A stretch of DNA of 64,000 nt, from assembly GCA_018644665.1 (NCBI GenBank), contig JABGQA010000058.1:233793-297792 (forward strand), in the 5' to 3' direction. The position numbers were made by a program, and so were the translations under genes. The stretch comes from Candidatus Poribacteria bacterium. GTDB taxonomy: Bacteria; Poribacteria; WGA-4E; GCA-2687025. Below are positions 51,954 through 60,291 of the stretch, piece by piece (the stretch's first letter is position 1; every line of letters starts with the position of its first letter). The notes under the pieces were generated by a model. It ran no database searches, was not told the origin of the DNA, and saw only the letters and a list, made by a program, of their open reading frames with translations.

Positions 51954-54900
51954 TTAGGACTTGTTGACCTTCACCAGCGACCCGGCGATGTAGTCTTCCA
52001 TGAACTGGTCTTCCTCCTCGGGGCTGTAACCCGCCTTCCCCGGGTTCCAGACGCCCTTGCCGCCCAGGCCGCCGTCCTCGGCCTTCACGACCTTGACGAG
52101 GGTTTCCTTCGGCACGGTGTTGACGGCGTGGTTGTCCGCCTCCCCGCCGAAGAGGAAGCCCATGAACACCTTGCTCTTGTGGAAGAGCGTGTCGGTCATG
52201 TGCATGGGCATGTGCCAGTTGCGCGTCACGCTCTGCTGCGAGCCGTAGCGCAGGTTCGACTGGTAGCCCGTGTCGGCGGAGAGAGCGCGACCGTCCTTGC
52301 GCGTCTCGTGCGCCTTCACGCTACGCTCCGTGGCGATGAACGGCGCGTGCTTCATCATGACCACGTTGTACGGATACGCGTGGTTGAAGCGAGCGCGCAG
52401 CATCAGCCGAGACACGCGGTAGTAGGGATCCTCGGGGTCCCACCCTCGGTACGGACGGTCCGCGGGGTTGGCGTCCACGTAGACGTAGTCGCCGTCCTCG
52501 ATGTCGAGATCCTTGGCCGCCTGCGGGTTCAGGTGGATCTGGTGTTCCCCGACGCCCGGCATGCGGCGGTCCATGCGGTGCGGGTCGCCGAAGTTCGAGT
52601 CCCAGATGAGATGCCAGTCCGTGTCGCTCCACTGCGAGTGCACACGGTGACGCGTCTTCGGCGTGAGGCAGAAGAACTGGTAGCCCTTCTCCCACAAGGG
52701 ATTCACTGTGTCCCGAGCCTCGGCCCAGGGCATCTTGAGGTTGCGGATGGTGCGCTCGTCCCAGCCCATGTGGTCGGCCGGGATTCCGTAATCATCCGGT
52801 CGGATGTACGGGTTCGAGCTGACGATCACGTTCGGGAGGTACGGCGTCGCCTCAGGCCCCTCGCGGTGGACGATGAAGTTCTCGCCGTATTCGATCGCTT
52901 CATCGAGGTCGCTGTAGGCTTGCAGCCGCCCGTGGTCCGTGTAGAACGGGACGCTGTCGTTCAACTGCTCCCAGAACGGGATGCGCGGATACGTGCGGAA
53001 CAGCATCAGCGCGGCGCCCGGCTCGCCATACTTGCCGGCAAGGATGTCGCCCAGGTCGTATCCGGTCGTCGTGGTGCAGGTGTCCAGGAGCCGCTGGATG
53101 TAGACGTCGCGCCGCCCTTCGTTCTCGAACTTCCACACGTCCGAGAACCGCGAGTCGCCCGTGACGTCGGCGAGGGCATTGCCGATGCCCGCGATGATCG
53201 CCAGGTCGTCCTTGCTGTCGTAGAGAGGTGGCACGGCGTTGTCTTCGCCGCCCCAGATCTGCAAGAACGGGTTCTGGCACGACGCCGTCACCTCCAGATC
53301 CTCGAACTCCAGCCACGAGTTGGCGGGCAGCCCGAAGTCCGAGTACTCGATGCTCGCCGTCATCTGAATGTCGAACGAAACGAGCAGTTCGATCTTCGGA
53401 TTGACGTTCTTGAACATGTCGTACGCGTGCTTGGCGTTGTTCAGCAGATTCACGTTGTTATACGTGATCGCCTTCGTCGGCGTGGGCATGTGCGACTGCC
53501 CGGTGAACATCTTGCGCCCGTATTTGGGCGTGTCCACCACTAGCGGCTTGTCGCCGTGGTTCCAGAACGCCGGCTCTTCGTCCTTGAAGTAGCCGTGCGC
53601 GTGTACCTCCTTGCCTGCGGCGCCGTAGTCGAGGTTCAGGTCGAACGGGTCTTCACCGACCCAGCCTTTGAACCCCGCGCCGGTTTCCTTGGAGCCCTGG
53701 AACAGCGCGGCCTTGTAGTTGCCCGCCCACGTGTGGACGCCGGCGCCTGGCTTGCCGATGTTGCCGGTGAGCATCATGGGCAGATAGGCGGCGCGGTTCA
53801 CGAGCGTCGCGTGGAACCAGTGGTTGATGCCCTCGCCCTGGTGGATGGCGGCGGGTTGGATCGTCGAGAGGTCCTCTGCGAGGCGGACGATGAGGTCCCG
53901 CGGCGCCTGCGTTATCTCGACGACGGTGTCGAGGTCGTAGTCCGCAAGATGCACCTTGTGCATGTCGAACAGCGTCATCACCTCGATGTCGGACCCATCG
54001 ACTCCGGGGATCGTCCACGTGCCCTCGAGAGCGGGGTCGACGCCCTTCTCCCGCATGCGCTCACCAACATCGTCGCGTGTGATCGCGATCGGCCCGTTGG
54101 TCGTGGCGTCCCAGACGACGTAGTCGCCGAGCTGCTCACGCTGCTCGTGTTTCAGGCCGTGGGTCTTGTAGCTGGCGCCGTCGGTGATGTCCTGGTTCAC
54201 GTACCCTTCGATGATGTCCTGCGGCTTCAGCCGCTTCAGCGTGTCCGTGCGGACGAGAAGCGGGAAGTCCGTGAACTGCTTCACGAAGTCCGCGTCGTAT
54301 TTCCCGTTGTCCATCATCCACTTGGTGATGCCCAGGAACAGCGCGGTGTCGCTGTTCGGACGAATCGGCAGCCAGTAGTCCGCCTTCGTAGACGGCGCGC
54401 CGTATTCCGGGCTGATGACGACGATCTTCGCGCCGCGCTCCATGCACTCCACGAAGAAGTGCGAGTCGGCCATCTTGTTCTCGACGAGGTTCTTCCCCGA
54501 CATGACGATGAGCTTTGAGAACCGCAGGTCGTTGAAGTCGCAGTCGCTGGCCTGGAGCCCGTGGACCCACGGATGACCGGGGGCCTGGTCGCCGTGCCAT
54601 GTGTAGTTGGACCACGTGCGTCCGGCGCGCGCCTCGTCAGCGCCTACGTCTCGGATCTTGGAGTCGAGGAGGGCCGTGGAGTTCGCGAGGCGGTACATCC
54701 CGTACTTGCCGAACACGCCCAGCAGACCCATGCCGCCGCGGAACTTCAGCGTCCGCGTGCCGGCGCCGCCCATTTCGTCAACCATCTCGGGCTCGTAGCC
54801 CTGCTCGATGAGGCGCTTCGCGCCCTCGTCGCCGCTGTAGGTCGTGGCGATGGCTTCGTAGCCGCGCGCGATGTATTGGAACGCATCGTCCCACTTGACC

Positions 54901-55412
54901 CGCACGAACGAGTCCGACGCGCGGGCGTCGAACAGGTACTCCGCCCGCAGTTGCTCGGTCAGGTATGGGAAACCGTCATCGGCCCAGCGCTTCCAGCCTT
55001 TGCGCATGATCGGGTAGCGCAGGCGATAGGGACCGTAGACGCGGCGGGCGAACGAGTAGCCCTTGTTGCAGCCACGCGGGTTCCAGTTCGGCGTCGCGGT
55101 GTTGCCGTACAGGTCCGAGTACCGCTGGATGTCGTACGCCGACTCGATGCGGGTCACGATGCCGTTGCGCTCGAACGCCCACATCCGGCACGCGTGTGTG
55201 CAGTTCGGCGAGCAGACCCACTTGAACTTCCGGTCGTACGCGTACTGATCGCGGTAGACCGATTCCCAACCCCGGTTCGGGTAGTGCTCCAACGGGTTCG
55301 GCACGTCGATGACGGACTTGAGTTGCTGCGCGCGGCCCTTCACGGGCTTCAGCATCAGCGACCCGGTCAGCATGCCGGCCGCTTGGAGAAACTCACGTCG
55401 TTTGATGCTCAT
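51954..55412 (-). CDS. Alpha (catalytic) subunit of a type II DMSO-reductase-family molybdoenzyme
   Basis: 1152 residues. The N-terminus KRREFLQAAG is a Tat signal, so the folded enzyme is exported. The first Fe-S site is C67-x3-C71-x3-C75-x39-C115; NarG has His at the first place, here it is Cys. D275 in TWHGDQAPGHP aligns with the Asp that ligates molybdenum in nitrate reductase, (per)chlorate reductase and ethylbenzene dehydrogenase, placing the protein in the type II branch. Further conserved blocks are LIVMSGKNLVENKMAD, HQGEGINHWFHATL, LPMMLTGNIGKPGAG and RVHSQWSDTDW. Substrate cannot be named: nitrate/nitrite, oxyanions, DMS or hydrocarbons are all possible for this branch. Confidence 0.93.
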   Translation of the reverse strand: MSIKRREFLQAAGMLTGSLMLKPVKGRAQQLKSVIDVPNPLEHYPNRGWESVYRDQYAYDRKFKWVCSPNCTHACRMWAFERNGIVTRIESAYDIQRYSDLYGNTATPNWNPRGCNKGYSFARRVYGPYRLRYPIMRKGWKRWADDGFPYLTEQLRAEYLFDARASDSFVRVKWDDAFQYIARGYEAIATTYSGDEGAKRLIEQGYEPEMVDEMGGAGTRTLKFRGGMGLLGVFGKYGMYRLANSTALLDSKIRDVGADEARAGRTWSNYTWHGDQAPGHPWVHGLQASDCDFNDLRFSKLIVMSGKNLVENKMADSHFFVECMERGAKIVVISPEYGAPSTKADYWLPIRPNSDTALFLGITKWMMDNGKYDADFVKQFTDFPLLVRTDTLKRLKPQDIIEGYVNQDITDGASYKTHGLKHEQREQLGDYVVWDATTNGPIAITRDDVGERMREKGVDPALEGTWTIPGVDGSDIEVMTLFDMHKVHLADYDLDTVVEITQAPRDLIVRLAEDLSTIQPAAIHQGEGINHWFHATLVNRAAYLPMMLTGNIGKPGAGVHTWAGNYKAALFQGSKETGAGFKGWVGEDPFDLNLDYGAAGKEVHAHGYFKDEEPAFWNHGDKPLVVDTPKYGRKMFTGQSHMPTPTKAITYNNVNLLNNAKHAYDMFKNVNPKIELLVSFDIQMTASIEYSDFGLPANSWLEFEDLEVTASCQNPFLQIWGGEDNAVPPLYDSKDDLAIIAGIGNALADVTGDSRFSDVWKFENEGRRDVYIQRLLDTCTTTTGYDLGDILAGKYGEPGAALMLFRTYPRIPFWEQLNDSVPFYTDHGRLQAYSDLDEAIEYGENFIVHREGPEATPYLPNVIVSSNPYIRPDDYGIPADHMGWDERTIRNLKMPWAEARDTVNPLWEKGYQFFCLTPKTRHRVHSQWSDTDWHLIWDSNFGDPHRMDRRMPGVGEHQIHLNPQAAKDLDIEDGDYVYVDANPADRPYRGWDPEDPYYRVSRLMLRARFNHAYPYNVVMMKHAPFIATERSVKAHETRKDGRALSADTGYQSNLRYGSQQSVTRNWHMPMHMTDTLFHKSKVFMGFLFGGEADNHAVNTVPKETLVKVVKAEDGGLGGKGVWNPGKAGYSPEEEDQFMEDYIAGSLVKVNKS

Positions 55413-55433
55413 CGTGACTCCTCGTGGGTTCTC

Positions 55434-56489
55434 TCAGGCAACGATGGATTCTGTTTCATGGCGTTCGTAGCAGCGTTCGCAGACGCCATATGAGGGCTTC
55501 CAGTTCTCGTAATGCGCGTCGATCCTGGCGAGCACTTCGGCGTCTCCGGCGACGAAGCCGCGCCCGGCGTCGGTCGGAACGGTCGCCAGCACCCATTGGT
55601 GGGTCGGGAACCGGCACAGCGGGCAGGCGTCGCCGACGGACACGGGGACTACATCGGGCGAGTCGTCTGCATCGGGGTCGGAATCGTCATACACTTCGAA
55701 CGCGGCTCGGCTGTCGGCCATCGAGAGCAGTTCGGCATGCGTCGGTGTTGGGCCGTCCCACAACTGGGCGAACACGCCATCGCGCCAGGTCTCGGGGAAC
55801 TTGCGGAACAGCTTGTCGAACTCGGCCCGCCGTCGCTTCCGTGGCTGCCCAGGCTCGCGCTCGCTCTGTTCGATGCGCCCGTCGATCGAGGCGCACCAGA
55901 GCGCGCGGTACCGCTCTCGCAGCACGTTCTCTTCGCTCGGTGGCAAGTGACCCCAGGGCGACCGGCCGGCGAACCGGAACGCGGGGTTCAGCATGTCGTC
56001 AAGGTGCGACCACTCGTGGCGAAGATGTCGGTGGAGCGCGTCGGGGTCGGAGAACCGCGGCAGCGTCAGACGGTTGCCGATGACACGGTCTTGCGCGTGT
56101 TGCTTGTCCGCGTCCGAGTCGGCGGAGCGACGGTCGAGGTCGACGGACTCATCGCGGTTCGATGCCGCCGAAGCTACGAACACCTGATGCGTCGCGGCCG
56201 CCAGCGCTGGGAACTCCTCGCACAACTCGCGGAACAGCGCGACGAAACCCCACTCCTCGAAGAGGGTCGCGTGCATCTTCGCGAACTCGCCCTCGCGGCC
56301 GCGTTCCGGGGCGTCGTAGAGCACATCCGCTTGCGCGTGGTAGGCGTCCTGGAGGGCGGTATCGCCGTGCCGGAGCGCGTCGTCCATCTTCTGGCGCACG
56401 ATGCGCTCTGTCAGCCGCTTCTCGACACATAAAGAGATAGAGGACTCGCCTATCTTAAATAGGTGGACGAGATTCTCCATACCCCGCAT
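55434..56489 (-). CDS. Operon-leading protein with HExxH motif and zinc ribbon, possible maturation factor
   Basis: 351 residues; ATG 56489 has GGAG seven bases upstream. There is no signal peptide. RHEWSHLDDML contains H158-E159-W-S-H162, a zinc-metallopeptidase HExxH signature. The C-terminal half carries a four-cysteine ribbon: C289-P-L-C292 and C337-E-R-C340. The first 110 residues are helical (TERIVRQKMDDALRHGD, FVALFRELCEEFPALAAAT), reminiscent of TorD-like chaperones. The stop is 21 bases before the alpha start. I suppose a cytoplasmic role in maturing the enzyme (signal or prosequence processing, or cofactor checks); HExxH alone can be coincidental. Family not recognised. Confidence 0.72.
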   Translation of the reverse strand: MRGMENLVHLFKIGESSISLCVEKRLTERIVRQKMDDALRHGDTALQDAYHAQADVLYDAPERGREGEFAKMHATLFEEWGFVALFRELCEEFPALAAATHQVFVASAASNRDESVDLDRRSADSDADKQHAQDRVIGNRLTLPRFSDPDALHRHLRHEWSHLDDMLNPAFRFAGRSPWGHLPPSEENVLRERYRALWCASIDGRIEQSEREPGQPRKRRRAEFDKLFRKFPETWRDGVFAQLWDGPTPTHAELLSMADSRAAFEVYDDSDPDADDSPDVVPVSVGDACPLCRFPTHQWVLATVPTDAGRGFVAGDAEVLARIDAHYENWKPSYGVCERCYERHETESIVA

Positions 56490-56995
56490 GGGTGACTCCT
56501 ACGCGCGTCAAGTGTTGTGGATGGACGCCGCTCAGGACACCGACAGCGGCGCGAGCCCAACACGGTGGGCACTCACGCCGCGGCGCAGCTACAGGCCGGC
56601 GCCGCGGCGCTCCATCTTCTGAAGTGGTCTTAGGCGTACAGTCGGTAAGATGGGATCATCCCTATCCGATGGATGCGAGTCGGGGCGGTCTTCAGCGAGA
56701 ATGAAGACAACGGACTCCTAATTCGCAGTAATAGACGCCGATAGTTCGATGTGCAAGGGCCGATTGTCGCTTTTTTCACGTGCGCCGCGTTGACGTCGCG
56801 GCGCACGGCCCCGGGCAGCGCGTGGCCCTGGCAGCGATGACGACGTGCCAGGCGGCTAGGGGAGCGTCGCCGGGGCGCGGTGAGCGAGGCCTGGCCAAGG
56901 CCGGCCGCGCGCAACGGGCCGGGGCGCCGGTGTGCGGACGAACCCACGCACTTCAGAGATAGCTGGACGTTGCGTTGGCGGGCGTCGAGCGGGGT
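56490..56995. other. Intergenic region upstream of the molybdoenzyme operon
   Basis: About 500 bases, AT-richer than average between 56625 and 56780, probably containing the operon promoter on the minus strand. No coding frame is credible. It contains the 11-bp palindrome at 56779-56807. No FNR-box (TTGAT-N4-ATCAA), sigma-54 (GG-N10-GC with context) or riboswitch-like structure could be recognised. Confidence 0.5.
56779..56807. promoter_or_regulatory. Perfect 11-bp inverted repeat, possible operator
   Basis: CGTGCGCCGCG, a 7-base spacer (TTGACGT), then CGCGGCGCACG. The stem is perfect on both strands, with a T6 run on its upstream (plus) side at 56771-56776. It is ~290 bases before the start of the molybdoenzyme operon. 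No U-tract follows on either transcript, so it is not a standard terminator. A dimeric regulator site is a possible reading. Confidence 0.4.
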
Positions 56996-57025
56996 GGCGC
57001 GCCTCGTACGGTGACGAGGCGCGCC
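56996..57025 (-). terminator. Hairpin terminator of the creatininase/GlcDF operon
   Basis: Perfect 12-bp inverted repeat (GGCGCGCCTCGT / ACGAGGCGCGCC) with a 6-base loop, starting 15 bases after the stop of the creatininase-family gene. There is no clear U-tract. The very stable stem directly after the last gene of the operon suggests termination or 3' protection. Confidence 0.6.
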
Positions 57026-57039
57026 TGCGAACGTAGCGT

Positions 57040-57918
57040 CTAGAGCACGCGGTCTACGAACTCACGGGTGTGGACGTTGACCTCGACCTTCTCGAGTTCC
57101 TGGACGCCGCGCGCGACGTGGTCGGAGTAGCGACGGAACGCCTCCTCGCCCTTCTCCTTCGTGGCACGTAGCGGGTTGCCGATCACGCCGCTCTCGATGA
57201 ACTCGTGATGGTCCATCGGGAACGTGAAGTACTTGTACCCCTCGAACTCGACGTCGGGCATGCCGTCCTTCTTCTCGAACGACTTCGGCAGGAAGTCCGG
57301 GATGTGCGCCTTCGTGAATTCGGCGCGATCCATCCGCACGTACTCCTCCATGCCCGCGAGATCCTGCGAGGTCTCCAGCTCGCTGGCGTGCCAGCCCGGG
57401 GTCTCCTCGATGGGGTTCTCCATCAGCCCCTCCATGAGGCCGACGTAGTTCTCCATGTACGGCTTCACGAACGAGATGAGCGCGCCCGTCTCGTAGCGCA
57501 GCTTGCGCAGCACGGGATCGATCACCTTGATGTTCGAGCCGTGGCCGTTGATGAAGATGATTCGGTTGAAGCCGTGGTGGATCAGGCTGCGACCGACGTC
57601 GTTGATGAGGTTCAGCAGAGTGCTGCTGCGGACGGTGATGGTCCCGCGCCCCTTGCCGGGGTCGTGCATGTGCTGCGGCGAGTAGCCCATCCACACGACA
57701 GGAGCGTAGAGGACGCCGATCTGCTCGGCGACGTTCCGCGCGACCGTCTCTGCGGTGAGGCTGTCCGTCCATAGCGGCAGGTGCGGCCCGTGCTGCTCGA
57801 AGCTCGCCATCGGAACGAGGACGGTGTCCTTCACCTTCAGGTAGTTCTCGACGTCCGTGATCGTCAGGTTCGCTAGGTACCAGGATCGAAACTGGTCGCG
57901 GAACTCCGCGTCGCTCAT
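57040..57918 (-). CDS. Creatininase-family amidohydrolase
   Basis: 292 residues of the creatininase/FAPy-deformylase family. The metal and active-site motifs are EQHGPHLPLWTD (41-52), the central HGFNRIIFINGHGSN, and WHASELETS with the metal-binding Glu. Known members hydrolyse creatinine, formamides or cyclic amides with two Zn/Mn ions, in the cytoplasm. AGGGA lies 7 bases before the ATG. It is the last of four co-oriented genes (61728 to 57040), with 13 bases to the Tm-1-like gene, so it probably works on the same catabolic pathway. Substrate unknown. Confidence 0.9.
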   Translation of the reverse strand: MSDAEFRDQFRSWYLANLTITDVENYLKVKDTVLVPMASFEQHGPHLPLWTDSLTAETVARNVAEQIGVLYAPVVWMGYSPQHMHDPGKGRGTITVRSSTLLNLINDVGRSLIHHGFNRIIFINGHGSNIKVIDPVLRKLRYETGALISFVKPYMENYVGLMEGLMENPIEETPGWHASELETSQDLAGMEEYVRMDRAEFTKAHIPDFLPKSFEKKDGMPDVEFEGYKYFTFPMDHHEFIESGVIGNPLRATKEKGEEAFRRYSDHVARGVQELEKVEVNVHTREFVDRVL

Positions 57919-57931
57919 GGCGCTTCCCTTC

Positions 57932-59158
57932 TTACAGCGTTGCCATCATTTGCAGGAACAGCTCGGCCACATCGACGCCGAACTCGGGTGAATTGACGTG
58001 CCGCGCGTACGTGTGCACGTCGATATCGTCTCGCAATCCTTCACGCAGCCGCGCCAGGAAAGCGGCGTCCGCCTCCTGGTTCCAGAATGGGCCATCGGGC
58101 GTCGCCGGGATCGAGAGACCCTCGGTGGGCACGGCGATCACAACCTTCGCGTTCGCCTCGTTCAGCCGCTCGGCGAAGATGTCCCCTAGTTGCACCATCT
58201 CGTCGTGGGACGTCCGGACCAGTGTGTACTCGGGATTGTGGTCGTACACGGGGCGCCCCTGCAACGGCTCAGGGACCGTCCCCGTAGCGAAAACCGCGAA
58301 GTCGATGCACCCAGGCACGACCACCTGCGGGACGCCCGCGCGCCCAACTCGCTTCAGCCGATCTGGGCCGCCGTCGTGGATGCCGCCGACCATCGGGTCG
58401 TAGACCTCGTCCGTCGTGAAGTCGATGACGCCAACGAACTGTCCCGCCTCCGCCAATTCCTCCATCGCCGGGCCACCGACGCCGTTGGCGTGGAAGATGA
58501 CGGACTCGTACCCATGCTCCGCCAGGTGTTCCTTGGTCGCCATGATGGACGTGGTCGTGTTGCCGAGCATCGTGATAGCGACGAACCGCTCGGAGCCGTC
58601 CGATTCCGGCAGTTCGTGCCCGTGCTCGAGCATACCGGCGATAGCGCCCGCGACGTTGTCGAAGATGGTGCAGGCGATCGGGTTCAGACCGAGGATGTCC
58701 ACGATCGAGTGGACCGTCATGATGTCGCGCGTGCCGACGAACGGGTCGAAGTAGTGCTTACCCGACGCGATGGGCGACACAACGACCTTCGGGACGCCCG
58801 TTGGCAGGCCCATCATCGCCCCCGCGCCCATGACGGCGCCTTCGGCGCCCCCCATGCTCACGATGGCGTGGAGCTTGTCGCGCTTGTAGAGGTCCATGAC
58901 CAGGTTCTGCAGCGCCGGCTTCATCTGCGCGACCGCCTTGCCGCGGCTGCCCGCGTTCTGCAACGCCTCGATGGTGGTGCCGGCGTATTTGGCTACCTCG
59001 CCGTGGTCGTAATCCGGGACGATGTCCAGCGGTTCGCCGAGGATGCCGGAGTCGATGACGGTCGTCTCAAGCCCCAACGCCTGCAGGCGGTCGCGGAGGT
59101 ACGCGATCTCGGGGCCCTTGGTGTCCAGCGTGCCTATGAGGGCGACGTGCTTGCGCAT
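57932..59158 (-). CDS. Tm-1-like ATP-binding domain protein (UPF0261 family)
   Basis: 408 residues. It starts MRKHVALIGTLDTKGPEIAY, the conserved beginning of the Tm-1/UPF0261 family, and has HAIVSMGGAEGAVMGAGAMM, VVSPIASGKHYFDPFVGTRD and MLGNTTTSIMATKEHL, followed by a C-terminal TIM-barrel-type half (MVGGIHDGGPDRLKR, QVVVPGCIDFAVFATG). In plants Tm-1 blocks tobamovirus replication, but bacterial members sit in catabolic operons and probably act on small metabolites. It is between the GlcF-like and creatininase genes, with gaps of 27 and 13 bases. Reaction unknown. Confidence 0.9.
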   Translation of the reverse strand: MRKHVALIGTLDTKGPEIAYLRDRLQALGLETTVIDSGILGEPLDIVPDYDHGEVAKYAGTTIEALQNAGSRGKAVAQMKPALQNLVMDLYKRDKLHAIVSMGGAEGAVMGAGAMMGLPTGVPKVVVSPIASGKHYFDPFVGTRDIMTVHSIVDILGLNPIACTIFDNVAGAIAGMLEHGHELPESDGSERFVAITMLGNTTTSIMATKEHLAEHGYESVIFHANGVGGPAMEELAEAGQFVGVIDFTTDEVYDPMVGGIHDGGPDRLKRVGRAGVPQVVVPGCIDFAVFATGTVPEPLQGRPVYDHNPEYTLVRTSHDEMVQLGDIFAERLNEANAKVVIAVPTEGLSIPATPDGPFWNQEADAAFLARLREGLRDDIDVHTYARHVNSPEFGVDVAELFLQMMATL

Positions 59159-59185
59159 TGGGGTCCAGTTCTCTGTCCGCGGACG

Positions 59186-60277
59186 CTAGGCGTCCAGGCG
59201 ATCTGCCAGCAACTCGTACAATCCGCGCACCTCAATGCCGAACCGAGACGCGTGCGCGCTCAGGTGTGAGAGCGTGCCGGCGTCCTCCGTAACGAGGATG
59301 CCGACGCCCACCTGCTTGGCGTCGCCCAGGCGGGCCCACGTGAGGTGATTCGCGAGGTCGGGGTCGGTGAACTGCAGCGCCGTGCTCCCGACCGGATGCG
59401 CGCGCTCCTTACGCCAGAACAGCTCCTTGGCCTCGCCGGTCAGCACGCGGGCGGCGAGCGAGCGTGGCGCTTCGTGTCGATCCGGCATGCGCACCGAGTG
59501 CGTCGGGTCGACGTAGGCGTACGCGCCGTCAGCATCGTCCGCGCCGAGCGATAGCGAGTCGTCATCCGCCAGCAGAGCCACCAACTCGACGACCTCGACG
59601 TCCGCGGGCCACGCGACGTCAAGGCGATCCGCGTACAGCGTCGTGAACGCGTAGTAGTCACCGGGCGACAGCACGATAACGCGCTTGGCGCCCGTCGCCG
59701 TGATTTCCGCCACGTTCGCCCGGGCGATCTCCGCGGCCAGATCCGTGTAGCCAAGCGAGCTGGGCAGATACCCATTGCTGCGACCATGCCCTACCGCGAC
59801 GGCGTCGATGCCGGCAGCCGTTAGCAGTCGCTTGGCCGCGGCGAGACCGTCCGCCCCGACGTACGCCGCCTCGTCGCCGACGAACAGGGCCGTATCGCCA
59901 GTGCCGGTGGCGGCTGTCGGCTCCTGCTCCTCGTACGGGTTACTCCACTGCTGCAGCCGGTCGGCGGTCTCCTTCACCTTCTTCGGCGCGAGGTCAAGGC
60001 CGACGAGTTCCTCACGCACCCGCGCGATGGTGTCCGGGAACGGCTGGTCGGTGACGCAGTTCGCTCGGCACGTCCCGCAGTCGGCGCACTGGTACATGAC
60101 CTCGGCGTTCTCTTCGTTCCACTCGGCCATGCCGCGGCGCTGGGACGCGATGGTAAGACCCCAGCCGTGGGGCGTGAGCGTTTCCAGCCGGGTAACGTGT
60201 CCAACGGGGCACACGTGGCGGCACATGAGGCAATACCGACAGTTATCGGCGGTTCCGTTCGCGAGCGTGATGTCCAA
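59186..60277 (-). CDS. GlcF/HdrD-like Fe-S protein (electron acceptor of the FAD oxidase)
   Basis: 363 residues. I start at the TTG at 60277 (MDITLANGTADNCRYC), with GGAG seven bases before it and 14 bases after the flavoprotein stop; longer upstream frames lie inside that gene. Two [4Fe-4S] motifs, C13-x2-C16-x2-C19-x3-C23 (CRYCLMCRHVC) and CADCGTCRANC, are followed by AAKRLLTAAGIDAVAVGHG and VIVLSPGDYYAF. The usual CCG cysteine pairs of GlcF/HdrD are absent from the C-terminal half, which still has the fold pattern. It should take electrons from the FAD subunit to the quinone pool or another carrier. Substrate depends on the partner. Confidence 0.83.
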   Translation of the reverse strand: MDITLANGTADNCRYCLMCRHVCPVGHVTRLETLTPHGWGLTIASQRRGMAEWNEENAEVMYQCADCGTCRANCVTDQPFPDTIARVREELVGLDLAPKKVKETADRLQQWSNPYEEQEPTAATGTGDTALFVGDEAAYVGADGLAAAKRLLTAAGIDAVAVGHGRSNGYLPSSLGYTDLAAEIARANVAEITATGAKRVIVLSPGDYYAFTTLYADRLDVAWPADVEVVELVALLADDDSLSLGADDADGAYAYVDPTHSVRMPDRHEAPRSLAARVLTGEAKELFWRKERAHPVGSTALQFTDPDLANHLTWARLGDAKQVGVGILVTEDAGTLSHLSAHASRFGIEVRGLYELLADRLDA

Positions 60278-60291
60278 TGTGTCGCTCCGCC

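Noticed and set aside
51657..53543. 628-codon open frame on the plus strand opposite the alpha-subunit gene
   Set aside because: Antisense shadow: Arg/Val/His-rich, no motifs, and the minus strand here encodes a clear molybdoenzyme.
56779..56807. Palindrome as a rho-independent terminator
   Set aside because: The T run lies before the stem on the plus strand and becomes A-rich after it on the minus strand, so no U-tract follows in either direction.
57932..59158. Tm-1-like protein as an antiviral gene
   Set aside because: The plant Tm-1 antiviral role concerns tobamoviruses; this bacterial copy sits in a catabolic-looking operon.
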